Origin: CALXVA01 sp944392465 | GTDB taxonomy: Bacteria; Bacillota; Clostridia; TANB77; CAG-508 | Length of the DNA stretch: 64,000 nucleotides | Assembly: GCA_963931155.1 (NCBI GenBank) | Contig: OZ006978.1 | Coordinates: forward strand, 558,001 to 622,000 | Direction: 5' to 3' | In this document: in pieces, positions 1 through 8,583 of the stretch | Position numbering within the stretch: position 1 is the stretch's first letter | How the letters are laid out: the number at the start of each line of letters is the position of its first letter | Made by a program: the position numbers and the translations under genes | Notes under the pieces: model-generated | Told to the model about the DNA's origin: nothing | Seen by the model: only the letters and a program-made list of their open reading frames with translations | Databases searched by the model: none

Positions 1-667
1 CTTCACTTGCACCTTCAATTATTCCTGGTATATCTGCTATTACAAAGCTATCTCCATAGTCAGTTTTTACTACACCTAAATTAGGCTCTAATGTCGTAAA
101 ATGATAATCTGCGATCTTTGGTGTTGCAGAAGTGGTCATTGAAAGAAATGTTGATTTTCCTACATTTGGGAAACCTATTAATCCTACATCAGCTAAAAGT
201 TTTAGCTCCAATATTAATTCTCTTTCTTCTCCATTTTCTCCATCTTGTGCGAATCTAGGAGCTTGTCTAGTAGATGTTGCAAAATGAGAATTACCTTTTC
301 CACCTCTTCCGCCTTTTAATATTAAAGCCTTTTGTCCAGGTTCAGAAAGATCAGCTAATATTTCATTGGTATTTGCATCTCTTACTATTGTTCCTATAGG
401 AACTTTTATATATAAGTCTTGTCCACTTTTACCATATCGATGTCCACCTTCTCCATTTTTGCCACTTTCTGCTTTAAACTTTTTATTATATCTAAAATCA
501 ATTAATGTATTTGAGTCTGGATCAACTTCAAAATATATGTTTCCGCCTCTTCCACCATCTCCACCATCTGGTCCACCTGCAGCAACATATTTTTCTCTTC
601 TAAATGAAATTGCTCCATTTCCACCATTTCCAGCTTTAGCATAAATCTTTACGTAGTCTGTAAACAT
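1..667 (-). CDS. obg: Obg-family GTPase, N-terminal part (cut by window edge)
   Basis: Ribosome-associated GTPase of the Obg/CgtA family, needed for 50S assembly and stress control. The first ~155 residues form the glycine-rich Obg fold (runs such as GGPDGGDGGRGGN and KGGRGGKGN). The G domain follows, with G1 motif GFPNVGKST and G3 motif DIPGIIEGASEG, just before the window ends. The start at 667 has a purine-rich ribosome site a few bases upstream. About 222 codons are visible; the rest of the G domain and the C-terminal domain lie outside. The two CGG triplets in the gene (near 309 and 543) are out of frame. Confidence 0.95.
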   Translation of the reverse strand, partial: MFTDYVKIYAKAGNGGNGAISFRREKYVAAGGPDGGDGGRGGNIYFEVDPDSNTLIDFRYNKKFKAESGKNGEGGHRYGKSGQDLYIKVPIGTIVRDANTNEILADLSEPGQKALILKGGRGGKGNSHFATSTRQAPRFAQDGENGEERELILELKLLADVGLIGFPNVGKSTFLSMTTSATPKIADYHFTTLEPNLGVVKTDYGDSFVIADIPGIIEGASE

Positions 668-713
668 TTCTTTCTTCCTTTCTTATACCTTGTCTAATCA
701 TTTATTAAATATT

Positions 714-1727
714 TTATTTTTCAAAATAATCTAATCTCATTGCTTTTTTTACTTTTTTCATTGTTTCTTTTGCAGTTTCTCTTGCTTTTTCAGTACCTTT
801 TATTAACAATTCATCTACAAGTTCTGGTCTTTCTTCATAATATTTTCTTTTTTCTCTAATTGGCTCTAAAAAGTCTATTATATTTTTTGCAAGTTCTTTC
901 TTACAAGCTACACATCCTCTTTTACCTGCTCTACATTCTTCGCATACTTTTTTACATTCTTCTTTATCGCTAAATAAATTATGATAGTATGCAACCATAC
1001 ATATATCAGGATTTCCCTTATCATCTTTTCTTATTCTATTTGGATCTGTAACAGCTCCCATTACTTTCTTTGTTATTTCTTCAGGACTATCAGATAAATA
1101 AATAGCATTTCCTAATGATTTGCCCATTTTTTCATTTCCATCTAATCCTTTAATTCTTTTTGTGCTAGATAACACCGCTTCCGGTTCTATTAAAACTTCT
1201 CCGTATATACTATTAAATTTTCTTACTATCTCTCTACATTGCTCTATTAATGGTAATTGATCTTCACCAACTGGAACAAGTTTTCCTTCAAATGCTGTAA
1301 TATCCGCAGCTTGACTTACTGGATATCCTAAAAATCCATATGTAACACTTTCTCCGAATAATGCTTTTTTCTGTGCAATTTCTGTTTTTACAGTTGGATT
1401 TCTTTCTAGTCTTGCAATAGTTACTAAGTTAGAATAATATACTGTAAGTTCTGCAACTTCTGGTATCATCGATTGAATATATATAGTTGTTTTTTCTGGA
1501 TCTAATCCTACAGATAAGTAATCAAGCATTACTTCTCTTACATTTTTTCTTACTTTTTCTGGATTATTAAAATTATCTGTTAAAGCTTGAACATCAGCAA
1601 TTAATATATATGGGTCATATTCCCCTGAATTTTGCATTTCTACTCTCGTTCTAAGTGAGCCAAAATAGTGGCCTATATGTAATCTACCTGTTGGTCTATC
1701 TCCTGTAAGTATTCTTTTTTTATTCAT
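714..1727 (-). CDS. trpS: Tryptophanyl-tRNA synthetase
   Basis: Charges tRNA-Trp with tryptophan in the cytoplasm. It is a class I synthetase: the HIGH motif appears as GRLHIGHYFGS near residue 15 and the KMSKS motif as KMGKSLGNA near residue 201. 337 residues is the usual TrpRS length. An insert around residues 240-275 has four cysteines (CKKVCEECRAGKRGCVAC), a zinc-site-like pattern. It lies just downstream of obg on the same strand. No T-box leader is visible upstream; that gap holds the 36-bp repeats. Confidence 0.95.
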   Translation of the reverse strand: MNKKRILTGDRPTGRLHIGHYFGSLRTRVEMQNSGEYDPYILIADVQALTDNFNNPEKVRKNVREVMLDYLSVGLDPEKTTIYIQSMIPEVAELTVYYSNLVTIARLERNPTVKTEIAQKKALFGESVTYGFLGYPVSQAADITAFEGKLVPVGEDQLPLIEQCREIVRKFNSIYGEVLIEPEAVLSSTKRIKGLDGNEKMGKSLGNAIYLSDSPEEITKKVMGAVTDPNRIRKDDKGNPDICMVAYYHNLFSDKEECKKVCEECRAGKRGCVACKKELAKNIIDFLEPIREKRKYYEERPELVDELLIKGTEKARETAKETMKKVKKAMRLDYFEK

Positions 1728-1786
1728 ATTCTCCTCCTTGAATATTTTTATATTATAAATCTTAACATATTAGCTTAATTAAAGAA

Positions 1787-1886
1787 AGCCTGTCCCCGAA
1801 AGTGACAACTATGGCAGAAAAGAGCCTGTCCCCAAAGATGACAACTTTGGCTTAAAAGAGCCTGTCCCTTTTAGTGACAATTAATG
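1787..1886. repeat. 36-bp tandem repeat (2.8 units) overlapping the znuB 3' end
   Basis: Units begin at 1787, 1823 and 1859, each opening AGCCTGTCCC and containing TGACAA. The middle unit can pair with itself (CCAAAG...CTTTGG). The third unit runs into the znuB reading frame and encodes its last residues (IVTKRDRLF). The GGGACAGGCT core is reminiscent of interspersed repeats in other clostridia, but I see no transposase here. Confidence 0.8.
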
Positions 1887-2698
1887 TTATAAAATATATG
1901 CATCCTGAGATTATTACTATCATTGGTCCTGTTGGTATATTAAAGTAGTATGATGCTATTACTCCTGATATTCCTGAGAATAGTGAAAATACTACAGAGA
2001 ATAAATGATAGCTTCTCATATTTTTTGCTATGTTTCTACTTGATGCTGCTGGTAATATAAGTAGTGAGTTTATTAATAATATTCCTATCCATCTTATTGA
2101 TATCATTACGACTATTGCTATTAGTATTGCAAATATATTGTCTATTTTTTTTGTGTTTATTCCTTTGCTTTTTGCTAAAGTTGTATTTATGCTAATTAAG
2201 TTTAGTTTATTGAAGGTAAAATACCAAAATACTAGAACTACTATTGCTATTAAAAATACATATAATATTTCTGTATCTGTTATGCTTAATATATCTCCTA
2301 CTAAATAGCTTGAGTATTGGTTGAAGTTTCCTGTTTGTGCTAGTATTGCTAACCCAAGTGCTATTGCTATTGATGAGAATACACTTATTATTGTGTCTGC
2401 TCCATATGTTGTTTTGTTTTTTACGTAATTTAGTAATAGTGCAAAACAAATTGCAAATATTATCATTCCTATATTTAAATTGCTTATTCCTATTAAACTT
2501 CCGAAGTGCTATTCCTGTTAATGCAGAATGTCCTAATGCATCTGAAAAAAATGCCATTTTTTTATTTACAATCATTGTTCCTAATATTGCAAATATTGGT
2601 GATATTAATATTATTGCAAGTATTGCATTTTTCATGAATTCATAATCAATAAATTCAAAAGGTAATAATATTTCTAATATGCTATCTATTATTTCCAT
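1852..2698 (-). CDS. znuB: Zn/Mn ABC transporter permease (ABC-3 family), read through a CGG +1 site
   Basis: Membrane permease of a ZnuABC-type metal importer, partner of the ATPase and binding protein just upstream. The frame from 2698 is open for 65 codons and then meets an in-frame CGG at 2503-2501, after which it turns into nonsense. Skipping the C gives ...GIAL-GSLIGISNLNIGM..., which continues the ABC-3 family sequence through several hydrophobic helices to 1852. The total is about 281 residues, normal for the family. The last residues come from the 36-bp repeat. Alternatives are a 1-base sequencing error or a recent frameshift; twelve other in-frame CGG codons in the window point to recoding. 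Confidence 0.8.
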
Positions 2699-2715
2699 TT
2701 TTCCCCCATATAATT

Positions 2716-3444
2716 TTAAGATAATTCTCCAAATCTATTTTTAAATTCTAAACTATTGAACACTTCTTCTGGTGTTCCTTCTTTTATAACTTCTTTGTCT
2801 AATAATATTACTTTATCTGCATACCTTTTTGCTAAATCCAAATCATGTGATACTAGAATTATTGACATATCATATTCTGTTTTTAATTTGTTTATTATAT
2901 TATAAAATTCTTTAATTCCGTTTCTGTCAATTCCAGATACTGGTTCATCTAATATTAATAAATTTGGAGTTGGTTTTGTTGCTATTGCTATTAATACTCG
3001 TTGTAATTCTCCACCAGATAAATCTCCTATACTTTTATCTATTAAATTTTCTGCTCCAAATATTTTTAGTTGTTCTTTTATTTCTTCGTATACTTTTTTA
3101 TCTTTTCGTAAAAATACTGGTATATGTGTAATGCATGATGCAAATAAATCATATACTGTTGTTGGCATATGCTTTTCTACATTTATACTTTGTGGTACAT
3201 AGCCAATCTTTATTTTTTTTGCCACATTATCTTTTTGGTCTACAAATGTAATATTCCCTGTATGTTCTACTTCTCCTAATATTGCTTTTAATAGTGTAGA
3301 TTTGCCAGCACCATTTCTTCCTATTATAACTGTTAGCTCTCCGCAGTGAATATGTATACTTACATTTTTAAGTATTTCTTCATTGCCAAATTTAACTCCA
3401 ATATTGTTGATTTTTGTGCAATGTAATCCACAAGCTTTCTCCAT
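2716..3444 (-). CDS. znuC: Zn/Mn ABC transporter ATP-binding protein
   Basis: ATPase that drives the metal permease. Walker A is GRNGAGKST near residue 42, the signature LSGGELQR near 143, and Walker B LLILDEP near 162 with the H-loop SHD near 199. 242 residues is usual. It sits 17 bases upstream of the permease gene and follows the binding-protein gene, so znuA-znuC-znuB form one operon. Exact metal (zinc or manganese) cannot be decided from the sequence. Confidence 0.92.
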   Translation of the reverse strand: MEKACGLHCTKINNIGVKFGNEEILKNVSIHIHCGELTVIIGRNGAGKSTLLKAILGEVEHTGNITFVDQKDNVAKKIKIGYVPQSINVEKHMPTTVYDLFASCITHIPVFLRKDKKVYEEIKEQLKIFGAENLIDKSIGDLSGGELQRVLIAIATKPTPNLLILDEPVSGIDRNGIKEFYNIINKLKTEYDMSIILVSHDLDLAKRYADKVILLDKEVIKEGTPEEVFNSLEFKNRFGELS

Positions 3445-3556
3445 CTCTATTCCATTCCTTTCTTGCTTTACTTAAAATGTGCACACGGTAATGAAAGTAA
3501 TTCTCTTCAAACCATAAATTCTCATATTTTATATATGTTCGCTTATATTGTACCAT

Positions 3557-4453
3557 TTATTCTGCTAGTATTTGCATATTTTCTTCGACTTGATTAATGT
3601 ATGCATCTTTTTCTAAACTTCCTTTAAGTCCTGAATTTAATTTTAATACTTTAGCTCCTGTTTCTTCTGCTATAGATTTTGCATTTGAGTCATTGTCATT
3701 CTTGTCAATTATTATTATTTCTATATTTTCTTGTTTTACTTTATCTATAATATTTTTAAGCATTTCTGCAGACATTGTACTTTCTTCATGGTCTGTTTCA
3801 ATTGTAGTCATATCTATTCCTAGTTCTTTTCCTAAATATTCAAAAGCTTCATTTAGTGATATAGCCTTTTTTCCATTTAACCCTTTTAGGTTTTCTAAAT
3901 ATTTTTCTTTTACTTCATTTAGTTTTTCTATATATGTATCTGTATTTGTTTTATAAATTTCTGCATTTTGTGCATTTAAACTAATTAATTGTTCAGAAAT
4001 ATTTTCTACTTGTAAAATGTAGTTATCTATATTAGTCCATATATGTGCATTAATTTCTTCTTCATTTTTTATAACATCTGTAATTTTAGTACTTGAATCT
4101 ATAACTGCCATTTCGTTATTAGATTCCATGGCTTTTTCTATAAAGTTTTCCATTCCTAAACCATTTATTATAAATATATCTGCTTTTTCTATTTTTTTCA
4201 TATCTTCTGTAGTTAAAGTATAATCATGCAAACATCCTACATTTACATCTGCCATATTTTCAAGTTCTATGTTTTCTGCTCCTTCAGTTATGTTTTCCGC
4301 TATTATATATATTGGATAAAATGATGTAACTATTTTAGTAATTTCGTTTTCTTTATAATCATTATTCTTTTTATTTATATTTAAAATAATTAATAAGGCA
4401 ATTATTAATATAATAACTGCAATAATAATTATGTGTTTCATATATTTTTTCAT
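3557..4453 (-). CDS. znuA: Zn/Mn-binding ABC transporter substrate-binding protein
   Basis: Extracellular metal-binding component of the importer. I place the start at 4453, where GGAGG stands seven bases upstream; this gives about 298 residues and begins MKKYMKH followed by a strong hydrophobic segment. No lipobox cysteine is seen, so it is probably held by an uncleaved N-terminal anchor. Candidate metal ligands are the histidines in GCLHDYT, NAHIWTN and ETDHEES, plus a late aspartate, at spacing typical of cluster A-I binding proteins. The long His-rich loop of many ZnuA proteins is absent. Confidence 0.88.
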   Translation of the reverse strand: MKKYMKHIIIIAVIILIIALLIILNINKKNNDYKENEITKIVTSFYPIYIIAENITEGAENIELENMADVNVGCLHDYTLTTEDMKKIEKADIFIINGLGMENFIEKAMESNNEMAVIDSSTKITDVIKNEEEINAHIWTNIDNYILQVENISEQLISLNAQNAEIYKTNTDTYIEKLNEVKEKYLENLKGLNGKKAISLNEAFEYLGKELGIDMTTIETDHEESTMSAEMLKNIIDKVKQENIEIIIIDKNDNDSNAKSIAEETGAKVLKLNSGLKGSLEKDAYINQVEENMQILAE

Positions 4454-4540
4454 TAATTTTCCTCCATTATAACCCATATAATAATACCATTTTTTTCAAT
4501 TTTTTTCAACATATTTATGTAAATTAGATTAATAAAGCAA

Positions 4541-4578
4541 AATAATGTTCATTATAAAAATGTATAATGAACATTATT
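4541..4578 (-). terminator. Perfect 16-bp inverted repeat, likely terminator of the patatin gene
   Basis: AATAATGTTCATTATA and its exact complement are separated by six bases and followed on the minus strand by TTTTGCTTTATT. It lies between the patatin stop and the znuA start. A metal-regulator operator was considered, but it does not match the Zur box pattern known from Bacillus. Confidence 0.6.
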
Positions 4579-4622
4579 TTACTTATACTAATAATACTAT
4601 TCTCATTTTATTCTAATTTATT

Positions 4623-5481
4623 CTAATACAATATTTCTTTAAGATTTTTCAAATTTTTCTTTACCGCTTCATACCCAAGCTCAAAACATCTTTCTATTTT
4701 ATTTGTATCAAAAAGTCCTATATCATCTATATTTATTTCTATAACATAGTCACTATTTTGTAATTCTTTTTCTATTATTTTGCTTCCCATTATATCTATG
4801 GTTTTCATTACAATATCAAAAAAACTGCTATTCTCATTTACATTTTCTCCTTTAAATTTTATTGCAATTACTTTATCTGCTCCCTGTTTTTTTACCTCTC
4901 CTACTGGTACATTATCAAGGGCTCCGACCATCTATAAAAAAATGTTTGTTTATGTTGCATATATTAAACATTGCAGGAAAGCTACTACTTGCCCTTATCG
5001 CTTCTCCAACACTTATATTATCTATATATTTATCGTATATTTTTTCATTTGATTTTTCTGGAATATAATTTGTAAATACATATTCTTTTGAATCCATTAA
5101 GTCTACTGTTGGAATTACTATTGGCATTTTTATTTCATTTATGCTATTTATTTGCTTTTCATTTGCTAATTTTTCAAATACTTCTTCGATGTTTTTTCCG
5201 TTCCTAAATCCATTATTTAATTTATTTTTATTTATAAAATATTTTATTCCGTCCACAAAGTTAAATTTATTATTTCCTATTATTTTAGAATAATTGTTTA
5301 AAAAATTCTCGTATATTTCATCAGGACTATATCCTATAGCATAAAGACTCGCCACCATGCTTCCTGCACTAGTTCCTCCTATTATATCTATTTTTATATT
5401 TTCCTCATCTAATGCCTTTAATGCTCCTGCATGTGCTATACCTCTTATTCCTCCTCCAGACAATGCCAATCCGATTTTCAT
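4623..5481 (-). CDS. Patatin-like phospholipase, read through a CGG +1 site in its catalytic DGG motif
   Basis: Serine lipid acyl hydrolase of the bacterial patatin/RssA type. The oxyanion motif SGGGIRG is near residue 8 and the nucleophile elbow GGTSAGS near residue 35. The second catalytic motif should read DGG/A. The frame here gives FFIDG and then an in-frame CGG (4926-4924) that leads to stop two codons later. Skipping the C gives FFIDGGALDNVPV, exactly the family motif, and continues to 4623 for about 285 residues in all. The shift therefore decides whether an active enzyme is made. Confidence 0.85.
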
Positions 5482-5598
5482 AGACTTTTCTCCTCAATTA
5501 ATAAGCCTTATTGTAAGTTTTAATTATAAACATATTTATATATATTATTTACTTTTTTATTTTTTTTAAACTTGTCTTGATGAGAAATTTTCTATTAC

Positions 5599-5734
5599 AG
5601 AACAAAGCGACGCAGTCGCCCTTTGTTCTTGCCGATTTGAGTTTCCGACGTCAAGGAGGAAATCTCAAAGGCAATAGCGATTATAGCCTTTTTATGTAAT
5701 AGGAATTTCGGAGAAATTTCCTATTACATAAAAA
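5599..5734. repeat. 136-bp structured interspersed repeat, copy 1
   Basis: Almost identical to 59937-60072 (one difference seen, GGAGGAAA against GGCGGAAA). It contains three nested stem-loops: GAACAAAG...CTTTGTTC around GCGAC/GTCGC, then TTGCC...GGCAA around TTTGAG/CTCAAA and TTTCC/GGAAA, then a long arm of over 15 bp starting ATGTAATAGGAA. It lies directly behind the terminator of the rpsR operon. It looks like a small non-coding mobile or REP-like element. Confidence 0.85.
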
Positions 5735-5769
5735 GAGCATTATTATAAGCTATTTATAATAATGCCTTT
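5731..5769 (-). terminator. Intrinsic terminator of the rpsF-ssb-rpsR operon
   Basis: On the minus strand GCATTATTATAA pairs with TTATAATAATGC over a five-base loop and is followed by TCTTTTT. It sits 15 bases after the rpsR stop. Confidence 0.75.
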
Positions 5770-5783
5770 TATTATTTATTAAA

Positions 5784-6065
5784 TTATTCAGCTGTATATG
5801 GTAATATTGCTATTTGTCTTGCTCTTTTTACTGCTAATGTTATATCTCTTTGATGTTTAGCACAAGCTCCTGTTGCTCTTCTTGGAAGTATTTTTCCTTT
5901 ATCATTAACAAACTTTCTTATTTGTTCAGCATTTTTATAATCTAAAACTAAGTTTTTGTCTGCACATAAAGGGCATACTTTCTTTCTCATTTTTCTGAAT
6001 CTTGGATTATAATCATTATCACCATTATTTCTGCTATTTCTTTTATTTTTCTTGTTGTCAGCCAT
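5784..6065 (-). CDS. rpsR: 30S ribosomal protein S18
   Basis: Small-subunit protein that pairs with S6. 93 residues with a basic N-terminal extension. Family hallmarks include KVCPLC near residue 30, GKILPRRATG near 58 and CAKHQRDITLAVKRAR near 68. The CPLC...C pattern suggests a zinc-binding version. Last gene of the rpsF-ssb-rpsR operon, start preceded by a GGGGG-containing ribosome site. Confidence 0.96.
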   Translation of the reverse strand: MADNKKNKRNSRNNGDNDYNPRFRKMRKKVCPLCADKNLVLDYKNAEQIRKFVNDKGKILPRRATGACAKHQRDITLAVKRARQIAILPYTAE

Positions 6066-6172
6066 TTTCTTAACCCCCTTACTTGACTTAAATTTTATAA
6101 GGTTTAAGTAGTTTTTTTATTTTATAATTTGTTTTTTTAATTTTACAAAACTTTATTATGTATTGTATATTT

Positions 6173-6607
6173 CTAAAATGGTAAATCATCACCTGAAGAT
6201 ATTTCAAAATCTGAATTTGCATTTGAATTTGTATTTGGCATTGCTCCAAATGTTGCATCAAATGTTGATGAACCTGCATCACCATCTCTTTTGCTATCTG
6301 CAAAATATGCTTCTTCTGCTACAACTTCTGTAACATAATGTTTTTGTCCTTGTTCATCATCCCAAGTTCTTGTTTGTATTCTACCAATTATTCCTACTTG
6401 TTGACCTTTTCTATAATATTTACTACAAAATTCTCCTAATTTTCCCCAAGCAACTATGTTTATAAAGTCTGCTTGTCTTTCTTCTCCTTGTCTTACAAAT
6501 CTTCTATTAACTGCTAAGCTAAAAGAAGCTACAAGTGTATTACTTGTTTGTGTATATCTTACTTCTGGGTCTCTTGTTAATCTTCCCATTAAAATTACTT
6601 TGTTCAT
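6173..6607 (-). CDS. ssb: Single-stranded DNA-binding protein
   Basis: Coats single-stranded DNA in replication and repair. 144 residues: an OB fold starting MNKVILMGRLTRDPEVR, with conserved FINIVAWGKLGEF and KGQQVGIIGRIQTR, then a short flexible tail ending in the acidic tip DDLPF that binds partner proteins. It stands between rpsF and rpsR as in most Firmicutes. Confidence 0.96.
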   Translation of the reverse strand: MNKVILMGRLTRDPEVRYTQTSNTLVASFSLAVNRRFVRQGEERQADFINIVAWGKLGEFCSKYYRKGQQVGIIGRIQTRTWDDEQGQKHYVTEVVAEEAYFADSKRDGDAGSSTFDATFGAMPNTNSNANSDFEISSGDDLPF

Positions 6608-6657
6608 CTTTTACACCTTTTACCTTTCATAAGGCCCCCGTATCTAAGGGTTATAGT

Positions 6658-6936
6658 TTATTTTTTTATAACTATAAATTTAATTACTTCATCTGTTATT
6701 CTGTAATTTCTTTCAAGTTCTGCTATTAAGTTTGGATTAGCTTCAAAATCAAATACTACGTAGTATCCTTCTTTGTTTTTCTTAACTTCATAAGCTAATT
6801 TTTTCTTTCCTAAATTGTTAACTTGTTCTACTTTTCCATCATTATTAATTAATGCTGAAAACTTTTCTGTTAATTCATTTAAAGCATTTTCTTCAACATT
6901 TGGATTAATAATGACAACACTTTCGTATTTATTCAT
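6658..6936 (-). CDS. rpsF: 30S ribosomal protein S6
   Basis: 92 residues, opening MNKYESVVIINPN with the family strands GKKKLAYEVKKNKEGYYVVFDF near residue 44 and NYRITDEVIKFIVI at the end. First gene of the operon; an AAGGAGGTG ribosome site precedes the start. S6 and S18 commonly autoregulate such operons through the leader. Confidence 0.95.
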   Translation of the reverse strand: MNKYESVVIINPNVEENALNELTEKFSALINNDGKVEQVNNLGKKKLAYEVKKNKEGYYVVFDFEANPNLIAELERNYRITDEVIKFIVIKK

Positions 6937-6994
6937 TATCTTTCACCTCCTTATGGATATATAACCTATGAACTTTAATCGTCATAAGTAAGGA

Positions 6995-7014
6995 AAAATA
7001 GCCGTGGCTATTTT
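6995..7014 (-). promoter_or_regulatory. Hairpin in the rpsF leader
   Basis: AAAATAGC and GCTATTTT pair around CACG about 60 bases upstream of rpsF. Position fits an S6-S18 leader or a promoter-proximal hairpin; the sequence alone does not prove ribosomal-protein binding. Confidence 0.35.
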
Positions 7015-7144
7015 CTAACGTTATCTATTCTAGCACATTTTTTTGGTTTTTACAAGTAATTTGTTAATTTTTTTCTCAAACTGTATAAATTAACCAGTAT
7101 TATATTGTTGCCGGTTGTACTCACCTTTTTGTAAATTGCTAAAA

Positions 7145-7990
7145 CTATTCTTCACCAGAGTTTAACTTTCTCATTTCTTTAGCATTTTTATTAGATACAA
7201 CTTTATTCCCTGTTTCCTTCTCTAATTGCTCTTTTGCAATTTTAGCAATATTTCCTCCTTTTTTAACTGAATCTTCTGCTTCTTTAAATCCTTTTTGCTT
7301 TTTACTTTTTGATATTTCAGTAGAAGATGTTTCTGCAAGCATATTTAATACCAGTTCCATATTCGTCATATTATCTCGTAAATTTTCTTTTTTTAATCCT
7401 TTTAAATTTTTATACTCTTTAACAGAATATCCACTCCAGGCCTGAGTCAAGATATTCGTTAATATTGCAAAATCTTTACTTGCACTTATTCCTTTTTCTT
7501 TTAATTCGTCTGTAAATTCTTTTCTAATATCGATAGTTTTTAATCTTTGATTTATCCATTCTTCTGAGTATCCTTTTTTTCTATATGTGTCTAACGCTCT
7601 ATTTATAGCTATTTCTGGATCATATGCTTCATCAATTCTTTCTTTTCCTACTTGTGCTAACCATAATTTTAATGGTTCTGCTTTCTTAGATGGTACTGAT
7701 TGAATTAAACGTAAAACCTGCTCAGTAGTCATTACATCAGTATCTCTTAATTTTCCATCATAAGCTATCATTTTCAACTGGTAACAATTTGTTACCAGTT
7801 CACTTCCTTCTTTGTTTAATCTCATTTTTAATGTTTTCCAATATTTTCTACCACCTTGATAATCATTATCTGTTAAAATTGCAATTATATCAACTACTGA
7901 AAAATACCATTTTTCTTGTTTATCATCCCACTTAACCCTAATTTTTTTATTTTCAAATAATTTTAATTCACTATTTTGGTCCATTGTCAC
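7145..7990 (-). CDS. BRO-N/DinD-like protein
   Basis: 281 residues. The N-terminal ~120 residues look like the BRO-N/antirepressor DNA-binding domain (VDIIAILTDN, YWKTLKMRLNKEG, VTNCYQLKM, RLIQSVPS). The whole chain resembles DNA-damage-inducible protein D (MTTEQVLRLIQSVPSKKAEP, AGFKEAEDSVKKGG-like tail). Its role is poorly known; in other bacteria dinD is LexA-controlled. It is a single gene between rpsF and glmS, outside the prophage, and may be a phage relic. A perfect palindrome lies inside it. Confidence 0.75.
   Translation of the reverse strand: MTMDQNSELKLFENKKIRVKWDDKQEKWYFSVVDIIAILTDNDYQGGRKYWKTLKMRLNKEGSELVTNCYQLKMIAYDGKLRDTDVMTTEQVLRLIQSVPSKKAEPLKLWLAQVGKERIDEAYDPEIAINRALDTYRKKGYSEEWINQRLKTIDIRKEFTDELKEKGISASKDFAILTNILTQAWSGYSVKEYKNLKGLKKENLRDNMTNMELVLNMLAETSSTEISKSKKQKGFKEAEDSVKKGGNIAKIAKEQLEKETGNKVVSNKNAKEMRKLNSGEE
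7776..7800. promoter_or_regulatory. Perfect 25-bp palindrome inside the DinD-like gene
   Basis: AACTGGTAACAA, one central base, TTGTTACCAGTT. It encodes the conserved ELVTNCYQL segment, so the codons are partly constrained. A perfect 12+12 match is nonetheless suggestive of an operator. Confidence 0.4.
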
Positions 7991-8289
7991 CTCTTTTCCT
8001 TAAATTGCTCAAATTTTCAAACAATTTAAAAGTTTTTTTCTTCTTTTTATATCATAGTTTCAACCTTTTTTCAATATATATACGAAAATTTGTTCTTTTT
8101 TGTTTAATCATAAAATTACTTTTCTTTTACAAAATTACATTTAACTTTTCGATTATCGTTATTTTCTTCTTCTATATTTCTTTATCCATACCAAATAAAA
8201 AATTAATAACTGTTTTAAACTTTAACATTATTTACATTCAATTTTAGCCATATATGAACTACTGATGATAACATATAATTTAAATACAA

Positions 8290-8318
8290 TTGACACATTT
8301 TTATTTTTATAGTAATAT
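8290..8318 (+). promoter_or_regulatory. Promoter of the glmS ribozyme-glmS unit
   Basis: TTGACA at 8290-8295, 17-base spacer, TAATAT at 8313-8318: near-consensus sigma-A. It stands ~70 bases before the ribozyme. The stretch 7991-8289 upstream shows only AT-rich sequence with nothing I can name. Confidence 0.8.
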
Positions 8319-8385
8319 ACTACCATATAATAAGTAAAGCAATGCAAATATATTAAACTTTTAAGAAAGGAGTTAGTTTGTTTTA

Positions 8386-8550
8386 AGCGCCTGGACGTAA
8401 ATTATATACAATTTACGTTGACGAGGGTAGAAACTTATCGAAATATTCGGCGGATGGTTTCTTGGCATCGGATTACTGCCATAAATGCTAGTTAAAGCCT
8501 AATAGTAATATTAGTAAACAGAGCTAGTAGGGTAATCTTTATTTGTAGTG
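8386..8550 (+). ncRNA. glmS self-cleaving ribozyme/riboswitch
   Basis: Senses glucosamine-6-phosphate and cleaves the glmS mRNA. Diagnostic core elements occur in order: AAGCGCC at the cleavage site (8385-8391), GACGAGG, TTATCGA, and the catalytic ATTCGGCGGATGG, followed by a P3/P4-like part that ends GTAGGGTAATC. It lies immediately upstream of glmS, as expected. Confidence 0.95.
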
Positions 8551-8583
8551 CTTTCTTAAACAATTTTTAAGGAGGTATTTTTT

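Noticed and set aside
1852..2698. znuB, patatin and dpaA as pseudogenes with random frameshifts
   Set aside because: All break at an in-frame CGG and all are repaired by the same single-base skip; random decay would not share a codon.
4541..4578. Zur or MntR operator for znuA
   Set aside because: The palindrome does not match the known Bacillus boxes and is followed by a T-rich run as in a terminator.
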